From contig JBCDBH010000139.1 of assembly GCA_039184055.1 (NCBI GenBank), positions 1 through 13,989 on the forward strand: a stretch of 13,989 nucleotides of DNA, in the 5' to 3' direction. This stretch comes from JBCDBH01 sp039184055 (lineage in GTDB: Bacteria; Acidobacteriota; Thermoanaerobaculia; Multivoradales; J023). The stretch's first letter is position 1. Each line of letters opens with the position of its first letter. A program made the translations under genes and the position numbers. Positions 8,621 through 13,989 of the stretch are shown one piece after another. Under the pieces are notes generated by a model. That model was not told where the DNA came from, made no database searches, and saw only the letters and a list, made by a program, of their open reading frames with translations.

Positions 8621-9505
8621 ATGCGGGTGCTCGAGCTCTTCTGTGGCATCGGTGGCTGTGCCGCGGCCCTCGGCTCATCGGCCGAGGTGGTCGGGGCGCT
8701 CGACGTCAATCGGCTGGCGCTCGAGGTCTATCGCCACAATTTCGATCATCCAGTGCATCCGGTCTTGATCGAGGCTTTGGACGAGATGTTTCTGCGCCGA
8801 TTCGAAGCCGATCTTTGGTGGTTGTCGCCACCTTGTCAGCCGTATACCCGTCGCGGTTTGGGACGCGATCTCGAGGATCCGCGTGCCCGTTCGTTTCGCC
8901 ATCTTTTGCGTCTACTACCGACCGTGCGGCCAACGTTTCTAGCGTTGGAGAACGTGTTGCCTTTCCGCGACTCGGAAGCGCGCCGACGTCTGCTCGCGGT
9001 GCTCGAAGAGGGTGGATACGCGGTGGCGGAGCTGATCTTGTGTCCGTCGTCTTTGGGGGTACCCAATCGGCGTCCGCGCTACTTTCTCGCCGCGTCACGG
9101 GAAGGTCGGTTGCGTGCGCCCGCGCTCGGGTCACGCTCGTCTCGACGGCCGCTTCGACACTACCTCGGACGTGATCGATCCGAGCTCGCGGTCGATCGCG
9201 CGCTCCTGGCGACGTACAACCACGCTTTGGACATCGTCGACGCTGGTGATTCCCATGCGCTCACCGCGTGCTTTACATCGGGCTATGGACGTTCGTTCGT
9301 ACGCTCGGGCTCGTACGTGCGAACCGCCCATGGGGTCCGGCGTTTCTCGCCCGATGAGATTCTTCGCTTGTTGGGCTTTGACGAGCGTTTTCGTTGGCCC
9401 GAGACCCTGACTCTCCGTCAGCGCTGGAAGCTCGCAGGCAACAGTGTGTCGCTCGACTGTGTGCGTGTGGTTCTCGCCATGATCGGGCTAGAGCTCGATC
9501 GGTAG
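8621..9505 (+). CDS. dnmt2: Dnmt2-type cytosine-5 methyltransferase (probable tRNA C38)
   Basis: This compact 294-aa m5C methyltransferase has motif I ELFCGIGG (5-12), motif II LDVN (27-30), motif IV PPCQPYTRRG with catalytic Cys72, motif VI ENV (110-112), motif VIII SLGVPNRRPRYFL with Arg151/Arg153, and motif X GNSV (273-276). Three features mark it as Dnmt2 rather than a restriction-type DNA enzyme. The segment after PPCQP keeps the Dnmt2 spacing of T-R-x-G, D-x-x-D-x-R and S-F. CFTSGYG (217-223) contains the Dnmt2-specific CFT motif. No restriction endonuclease is nearby. Known Dnmt2 enzymes methylate C38 of tRNA-Asp, and a Geobacter homolog is reported to act on tRNA-Glu. The stretch between motif VIII and CFT is only about 55 residues, shorter than in eukaryotic Dnmt2. 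The tail overlaps the convergent P450 gene by 18 bp. Confidence 0.88.
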   Translation: MRVLELFCGIGGCAAALGSSAEVVGALDVNRLALEVYRHNFDHPVHPVLIEALDEMFLRRFEADLWWLSPPCQPYTRRGLGRDLEDPRARSFRHLLRLLPTVRPTFLALENVLPFRDSEARRRLLAVLEEGGYAVAELILCPSSLGVPNRRPRYFLAASREGRLRAPALGSRSSRRPLRHYLGRDRSELAVDRALLATYNHALDIVDAGDSHALTACFTSGYGRSFVRSGSYVRTAHGVRRFSPDEILRLLGFDERFRWPETLTLRQRWKLAGNSVSLDCVRVVLAMIGLELDR

Positions 9506-10702
9506 TCGCGCGAGTCCGCGAAACGCCAGGCTCGGTCGCCAGACCACGGCATCGTCGATCAAGCGCGCGCGGTCGATCCAGCGGGCGACACGAGCGAACA
9601 CCAGGCGGGCCTCGATCCGCGCCAATGGGGCACCGAGGCAGGTGTGCTGGCCGCTGGCGAAGGCAAGGTGTTGGTTGGGGTGACGGCCGATATCGAATAC
9701 GTCGGGGTCGTCGAAGCTCTCCGGGTCACGGTTCGCGGCGCCGAGCAGGAGCACCAGAGGATCGCCAGCGTGAATGATCTGCTCTTCCAGAGCGAATTCC
9801 TGCGTGGCGATCCGGCCGATGGTGGGCGCGGGCGATTCATAGCGCAGAATCTCCTCGACCGCGGTCGGAACACAATTCGGATGATCGTGGAGTCGCCTGG
9901 CCTGTCGAGGGTGGCGGAGAAGAAGATAGAGGCCGGTGCTGATCAGATTCGCGGTGGTTTCATGACCCGCGAAGACGAGGCCGAGAATGTTCGCCACGGT
10001 GTCGGTTGTGTCGATCCGACCGTTTTCGCGTGCGAGGGCGAGTGAGGTGAGAAAGTCGTCGCGTGGTGCGCGGAGACGCATTTCGAGAAGCTCCTCGATC
10101 ACCAAGGTCGTTTCTCGTGTCAGGTCGAGCATCGCCGCGATCACCGTGGTGTCGGTGTGGGTCGGATCGGAAAAGAAGCTCATCGTGGTTCGCGACCAGC
10201 GTCCGACCGCGGAATGGAGCTCGGGAGGAAAGCCGAGCAATTCGGCGATCACGCGTGCGGGCAAAGGCTGGGCCAAATCGCTCACCGCGTCCATGGTTCC
10301 GGCCTGTTCGGCGTGACCGATGATCTCGTCGACGAGAGAGCGAATACGTGCTTCGAGTCGGATCAGGTCTGGGCGACGAAATCCGATCCGCAGAACCTCG
10401 CGCAAAGCATGGTGATCGGCGCCACTGCGAAAGGTCATCCACCGGCTGAACGTCGCGGCGAGCTCACCGAGCTGGTCACCGATAAAGGGCTCGACCATGG
10501 ACGGGTCGAAGACCACCGGTGGCACCGGCACGGTGGAGCGGTGGTGAAGCACATCTTTGACATGGCGATACCGCGAGACGAGAACACTGCCTTGACGACT
10601 TCGGTGGAGGGGCGCGTCGCGGCGAAGGTGTTCGTAGATCGGATAGGGATCGATCAGCGCTGTTGCCGTGAAGAGATCGAATGGGTCGTCCACGGCGTTC
10701 AT
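9488..10702 (-). CDS. Cytochrome P450
   Basis: This full-length, soluble 404-aa bacterial P450 has no signal peptide or membrane anchor. The I-helix oxygen-activation motif is AGHETT (245-250), the K-helix ExxR is Glu284/Arg287, and the heme-binding loop FASGQHTCLG (348-357) supplies thiolate ligand Cys355. The C-helix has DHHALR (96-101), the usual D-x-H-x-x-LR pattern that contacts a heme propionate. It is expected to be a monooxygenase fed by a ferredoxin and reductase, but neither is encoded in this window, so electron donors must come from elsewhere. The substrate cannot be deduced. ATG 10702 is the start: it gives the typical bacterial N-terminus (DPFDLF, DPYPIYEHLR). The gene lies 8 nt downstream of a probable small ORF on the same strand and ends by overlapping the Dnmt2-like gene. 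Confidence 0.95.
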   Translation of the reverse strand: MNAVDDPFDLFTATALIDPYPIYEHLRRDAPLHRSRQGSVLVSRYRHVKDVLHHRSTVPVPPVVFDPSMVEPFIGDQLGELAATFSRWMTFRSGADHHALREVLRIGFRRPDLIRLEARIRSLVDEIIGHAEQAGTMDAVSDLAQPLPARVIAELLGFPPELHSAVGRWSRTTMSFFSDPTHTDTTVIAAMLDLTRETTLVIEELLEMRLRAPRDDFLTSLALARENGRIDTTDTVANILGLVFAGHETTANLISTGLYLLLRHPRQARRLHDHPNCVPTAVEEILRYESPAPTIGRIATQEFALEEQIIHAGDPLVLLLGAANRDPESFDDPDVFDIGRHPNQHLAFASGQHTCLGAPLARIEARLVFARVARWIDRARLIDDAVVWRPSLAFRGLARLPIEL

Positions 10703-10710
10703 CGTGATGC

Positions 10711-10920
10711 TCAGGCGCTACGATGCACCACCGCCCAGGACGAGCAGATCGAGCGGACCGTATCGGCGTTGTCCGGCGTGCTGAGCGCGCTTGCCGAAAA
10801 GGATTGGATTTCGGCGCGCTCGACCCCGGCACGACGCATGGCCTGACGGACCTCACTGATCCAGACGAGGGGGTTCTCGGAGTGGACCGTAACGTGGATG
10901 TCTGGATGACGCGGATGCAT
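10711..10920 (-). CDS. Probable small protein of unknown function upstream of P450
   Basis: This is a 69-aa ORF that I do not recognise. It begins MHPRHPDIHVTVHSENPLVW and continues with an amphipathic helix-like segment (EVRQAMRRAGVERAEIQSF) and a short tail containing the only Cys. The pattern of an early beta strand, a helix and a short second helix looks like a small folded domain. By my count 53 of its 69 codons end in G or C, like the real genes around it, whereas the same frame further upstream reads as low-complexity, AT-richer sequence. The stop is 8 nt before the P450 start, so the two could be co-transcribed. It is not a ferredoxin, since no Cys cluster exists. The frame is open back to 11283, but that extension would cover the divergent regulatory region, so I prefer ATG 10920. 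The ribosome site is weak, hence moderate confidence. Confidence 0.5.
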   Translation of the reverse strand: MHPRHPDIHVTVHSENPLVWISEVRQAMRRAGVERAEIQSFSASALSTPDNADTVRSICSSWAVVHRSA

Positions 10921-11285
10921 GATGTTTGTCGCGTAGTCGCGGTGTTTTGGGCCAAAGCCCGTTGGTATCGATGTTACTACGTGTCGGGTGGCTGGTGTAT
11001 TCGATCCACTGTCACCTTTGAGACCTATCCATGGATCTGGATCTTCACCCTCTTTCGTGAATGTTCGGTTAAAGTATAGGCCTGTCCGGTTCCACGTGAG
11101 GCTCCTTGGTCTCGCTCGAATGATCGCCAGACTGCCGTTGGTCCATCCACGGTGGTCGTGGCCCTGTGAGGTTTGATGATCGACCCATCGATCGATCACT
11201 GTATCGAGCTCGATCGATCCACGGCTACCCGTGTGTTTCGACATAAGGGTGGTGTCGCCGTGCGCACAAGACAAGGGGCGCATAC
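10921..11285. promoter_or_regulatory. Divergent intergenic region between sORF/P450 and RND operon
   Basis: This 365-bp stretch has no convincing gene and is visibly richer in A and T than its flanks. It must contain the promoters for the P450 side (-) and the efflux operon (+). Candidates are a TATACT -10-like hexamer on the - strand at 11073-11078 without a good -35 match, and palindromes at 11027-11036 (ATCCATGGAT) and 11177-11214. AAGGGG near 11273-11278 is a good ribosome site for the GTG at 11286. Confidence 0.5.
11177..11219. repeat. GATC-rich palindrome cluster (possible operator)
   Basis: Overlapping inverted repeats lie about 70-110 nt upstream of the efflux operon start. TGATCGA (11177-11183) pairs with TCGATCA (11192-11198), ATCGATCGAT (11187-11196) is a perfect 10-bp palindrome, and ATCGAGCTCGAT (11203-11214) is a perfect 12-bp palindrome. 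Five GATC tetramers occur within the cluster. The position suits an operator for a repressor of the pump, but GATCGA words are also common in the coding regions here, so chance is possible. Confidence 0.35.
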
Positions 11286-12500
11286 GTGGTGACGTTGAAG
11301 GCGGTGGTGCCGATTCTGATTCTGGCGGTGGCGGGAATCACCGGTTGGTGGCTCCACAGCAGCCAGGGTCCGGTCGAGCAGCGACCGCCGAGCAGCCGTG
11401 AGCCGATCGTGCGCACCGTGACCGTGGCTCACGAGTCGGTGCCTCTCGATGTCGAAGCACAGGGCACCGTGCTGCCTCGTACCGAGACCACGATGGTGGC
11501 TCAGGTCGCGGGCCAAATCGTCGCCACTTCGCCCTATTTCGAGGTCGGTGGTCTGGTCGACGCCGGCGAAGTCTTGGTCGAGCTCGACTCACGTGACTAC
11601 GAGCTCGAGGTCGAACGGGCGCGTGCCGCGGTGGCCGAAGCCGAGGTGGTGCTCGAACGCGAGAACGCCGAAGCGGTGATCGCGCTCGAGGAATGGGAAC
11701 GACTCGGTGACGGCGAGCCACCCGGAATCTTGGTGACGCGCGAACCCCAGATCAAGGCGGCCGCGGCCGCGCTTCGCGCCGCGCAAGCGGCGCTCGAGCA
11801 AACCGAATTGGCGCTCGAACGAACCCGGATCGTGGCGCCTTTCGATGGTCGGATCCGTACCAAGACCGTCGGTGTTGGTCAGTACCTATCCGAAGGTGCG
11901 ATCATCGCCGTGGTGCAGGCGATCGATTATGCCGAAGTACGGCTGCCGGTACGTGACGCCACCCTCGCTTTTCTCGATATTCCGTTCGTCCAGCGCAATG
12001 GCGAGACCCTGCGCGGGCCCGAGGTCGAGTTGAGCACCGAATTCGCTGGTGCCCGACAGAGTTGGATCGGGCAAATCGTACGCACCGACGGTGAGGTAGA
12101 CCTCGAAAGTCGCATGGTCAACCTGGTGGCTCGGGTCGACGAGCCCTACGAGACCGATCCACCGCTCGCGGTCGGGCTTTTTGTCGACGCGCACATCCAC
12201 GGTCAGGTGCTCGAACGTGCCGTCGTCTTGCCGAGCGCCGCGCTCAGCGAAAACGGTGAGCACGTGTGGCTGGTCGATCCCGAGAGCCGCCTACGCCGTC
12301 GCCCGGTCGACGTGATCCGCAACCTGGGTGACGAGGTGGTCATCGGTGGCGGACTCGAGGTCGGGGACCGTGTGTGCGTGTCACTGCTCAGTCTGGCGGT
12401 CGATGGCATGGCGGTGCAGATCGTCGACCTCGGGTCGAGCCATCGGCACGACACGATGACACCGACGGTCGACACCGAGACGCCGGTACCCGTCCCATGA
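11286..12500 (+). CDS. RND efflux membrane fusion protein (HlyD/AcrA-type adaptor)
   Basis: This 404-aa periplasmic adaptor links an RND pump to an outer-membrane channel. Residues about 4-23 form an N-terminal membrane anchor, with no lipobox. Next come a barrel strand (VEAQGTVLPR), the first lipoyl half (QVAGQIVATSPYFEVGGLVDAGEVLVELD), an Ala/Glu/Leu-rich coiled-coil hairpin at about 103-180, and the second lipoyl half (TRIVAPFDGRI, 180-190; VGVGQYLSEG). The beta-barrel and membrane-proximal domains follow to about 385. The tail is rich in Thr, Pro and Val. It starts at GTG, preceded by AAGGGG at about 8 nt; GTG 11289 is an alternative. The coiled coil includes GDGEPPGI at its tip. It overlaps the transporter gene by ATGA, so the two are translationally coupled. 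The exported substrate is unknown. Confidence 0.92.
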   Translation: MVTLKAVVPILILAVAGITGWWLHSSQGPVEQRPPSSREPIVRTVTVAHESVPLDVEAQGTVLPRTETTMVAQVAGQIVATSPYFEVGGLVDAGEVLVELDSRDYELEVERARAAVAEAEVVLERENAEAVIALEEWERLGDGEPPGILVTREPQIKAAAAALRAAQAALEQTELALERTRIVAPFDGRIRTKTVGVGQYLSEGAIIAVVQAIDYAEVRLPVRDATLAFLDIPFVQRNGETLRGPEVELSTEFAGARQSWIGQIVRTDGEVDLESRMVNLVARVDEPYETDPPLAVGLFVDAHIHGQVLERAVVLPSAALSENGEHVWLVDPESRLRRRPVDVIRNLGDEVVIGGGLEVGDRVCVSLLSLAVDGMAVQIVDLGSSHRHDTMTPTVDTETPVPVP

Positions 12501-13989
12501 CCACTGGCGGACACACCAGGGGCGGATTGATCGCCTTCCTGGTGCGCAACAGCGTCGCCGCCAATCTCCTCATGCTGCTGATCCTGATCGGTGGCGCGGT
12601 GACCGCGTACACCGTTCCGATGGAGGTCTTCGCCGAGACGTCGTTCGACTTCATCACGGTCACCGTCGAGTATCGCGGTGCCGCGCCCGAAGAGGTCGAG
12701 GACGGTGTTTGCACACGGATCGAAGAAGCGGTGGTGGATCTCGAGGCGATCCGTGAGATGCGTTCGACCGCCAATGAAGGGGTCTGTACCGTCTCTCTCG
12801 AGCTCATCGACGGGAGCGACATGCGTCTCGCGCTCGAGGATGTCAAAGCGCGGGTCGATGCGATCGATACCTTTCCCGATGAAACCGAAAAACCGGTGAT
12901 TCGCGAGGCGGTGCCGCGACGACAGGTCGTCAACGTGGCGGTGGCCGGCACGACCGACATCAAGATTCTCAAACAGCTCGCCGAGCGGGTGCGTGACGAA
13001 ATCGCGGCGCTCGACGGTATTACCCAGGTCGAATTGGCCGCGGTGCCTCCCTACGAGGTATCGATCGAAGTGGCCGAGCGTGATCTGAGGCGTTTCGGGC
13101 TCACCTTCGACGATGTGGCCATGGCGGTACGCCGCTCGTCGATCGACTTGCCCGGGGGCACGATTCGCGCCGCGAGTGGCGAGATCTTGCTGCGCACGGA
13201 AGGTCAGGCCTATCGCGGTGCGGAGTTCGAAAGCCTGGTATTGCGAACACGCGGCGATGGTACGCGTCTTGTGCTCGGCGATGTCGCGACGATTCGCGAC
13301 GGCTTTGCCGATGCCGATGTCGGGGCGCGATTCGACGGTCGGAACGCGGCTTTGGTCCAGGTGTTCCGAGTCGGGGAGCAGAGCGCCACCGAGATCGCGC
13401 ACAAGGTCGCTTCCTATGTCGAGCGCTCGAATGAGTGGATGCCCGCCGGGATCGAGCTCATGCTCTGGCAGGACAACTCGAAGTTGCTCGAGAGTCGTCT
13501 CGACACGCTGTTGCGGAACGGACGCGCTGGGTTGGTTCTGGTCTTGATCCTGCTCGCCCTCTTTCTTCGTCTTCGTCTCGCTTTCTGGGTCGCGGTCGGG
13601 ATCGGTGTGTCCTTTCTCGGCACGTTGTGGGTGATGCCGGTGCTCGGCGCGACGATCAATGTGATCTCGCTCTTTGCGTTTATCGTCGCGATCGGCATTG
13701 TCGTCGACGACACCATCGTGGTCGGGGAGAACATCTACCGTCACCACGAGATGGGCAAAGACGGTGCGACCGCGGCGATCGATGGAGCGCGCGAGGTCGC
13801 GGTTCCGGTGATCTTCTCGGTGCTCACCACGATTGCCGCCTTCGCCGCGCTCTTCGTCGTACCGAGCGGCACGGGGAAGATCCTGGGCATGATTCCGGTG
13901 ATCGTGATTGCCGCGCTCGTCTTTTCGCTGGTCGAGTCGCTGTGCATTCTTCCGGCTCACCTGTCGCATCTCCACCGCAAGCGGGATCG
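12497..13989 (+). CDS. RND efflux transporter permease subunit (3' end outside window)
   Basis: The first 497 codons of an inner-membrane RND pump, expected to be about 1000 residues, are present and open to the window edge. The start ATG at 12497 lies in the ATGA overlap with the adaptor gene. An amphipathic N-terminal helix (LIAFLVRNSVAANLL) leads into TM1 (about 20-38). The first periplasmic porter segment follows (PGAAPEEVE-like RGAAPEEVEDGV, then FPDETEKPVI). TM2-TM4 begin near residue 337. TM4 holds the proton-relay pair Asp404/Asp405 in GIVVDDTIVVGENIYRH, equivalent to Asp407/Asp408 of AcrB. The pump is driven by proton influx. The VAANLLM N-terminus suits the large group of environmental HAE-type pumps; a heavy-metal CusA role is not supported by what is visible. 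No TolC gene is seen in the window. Confidence 0.93.
   Translation, partial: MTTGGHTRGGLIAFLVRNSVAANLLMLLILIGGAVTAYTVPMEVFAETSFDFITVTVEYRGAAPEEVEDGVCTRIEEAVVDLEAIREMRSTANEGVCTVSLELIDGSDMRLALEDVKARVDAIDTFPDETEKPVIREAVPRRQVVNVAVAGTTDIKILKQLAERVRDEIAALDGITQVELAAVPPYEVSIEVAERDLRRFGLTFDDVAMAVRRSSIDLPGGTIRAASGEILLRTEGQAYRGAEFESLVLRTRGDGTRLVLGDVATIRDGFADADVGARFDGRNAALVQVFRVGEQSATEIAHKVASYVERSNEWMPAGIELMLWQDNSKLLESRLDTLLRNGRAGLVLVLILLALFLRLRLAFWVAVGIGVSFLGTLWVMPVLGATINVISLFAFIVAIGIVVDDTIVVGENIYRHHEMGKDGATAAIDGAREVAVPVIFSVLTTIAAFAALFVVPSGTGKILGMIPVIVIAALVFSLVESLCILPAHLSHLHRKRD

Noticed and set aside
8621..9505. Type II restriction-modification methyltransferase.
   Set aside because: No endonuclease or Vsr gene is adjacent, and the CFT motif and Dnmt2 spacing favour a tRNA enzyme.
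10157..10846. A 229-residue + strand frame opposite the start of the P450 gene.
   Set aside because: It is antisense to conserved P450 sequence and the small ORF, with no family features or ribosome site.
10921..11283. Upstream extension of the 69-aa ORF to a 190-aa protein.
   Set aside because: The extra sequence is AT-richer, lacks protein-like patterning and covers the divergent promoter region and palindromes.
12203..13975. A 590-residue open frame on the - strand opposite the efflux genes.
   Set aside because: It is antisense to two clearly recognisable RND genes. Its protein is a run of His, Arg and Asp with no domain, which is what the codon bias of the + strand gene produces in a shadow frame.

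Overview
The window is GC-rich, gene-dense bacterial chromosome. Three genes with lipoboxes, a secreted protein with an N-terminal signal peptide and an RND-type efflux pump point to a Gram-negative (diderm) bacterium. Lipoproteins that fuse a sulfatase-superfamily head to a long TPR tail are, in my experience, typical of Acidobacteriota, Myxococcota and related environmental lineages. I cannot fix the phylum from this sequence alone. I see no transposase, integrase, CRISPR array, tRNA or rRNA.

Region 1 (1-7762, + strand). A strong intrinsic terminator at the left edge closes an upstream transcript. It is followed by a tightly packed four-gene operon: a secreted protein with a carboxypeptidase-regulatory-like fold plus TPRs (169-1134), then three consecutive lipoproteins, each with an alkaline-phosphatase/sulfatase-superfamily domain followed by TPRs (1149-3236, 3240-5600, 5597-7762). 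Gaps are 14 nt, 3 nt and a 4-nt ATGA overlap. All three enzymes carry Thr where true sulfatases carry the formylglycine-forming Cys/Ser, and His where they carry the motif Arg. They are therefore probably not ordinary sulfatases.

Region 2 (7772-9505). A TrmJ-type tRNA 2'-O-methyltransferase (- strand) is divergent from a compact Dnmt2-type cytosine-5 methyltransferase (+ strand) that carries the Dnmt2 hallmark CFT motif. The known relatives of these enzymes modify positions 32 and 38 of the tRNA anticodon loop, the two partners of the 32-38 pair. This pairing is the most interesting functional hypothesis in the window.

Region 3 (9488-10920, - strand). A complete cytochrome P450 overlaps the Dnmt2 gene tail-to-tail by 18 bp. 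A probable unrecognised 69-aa protein lies 8 nt upstream of it.

Region 4 (10921-13989). A 365-bp divergent intergenic region with GATC-rich palindromes is followed by an RND efflux operon on the + strand: a membrane fusion protein (GTG start) and, through an ATGA overlap, an RND inner-membrane transporter cut by the right edge of the window. No outer-membrane TolC-type partner is visible here.
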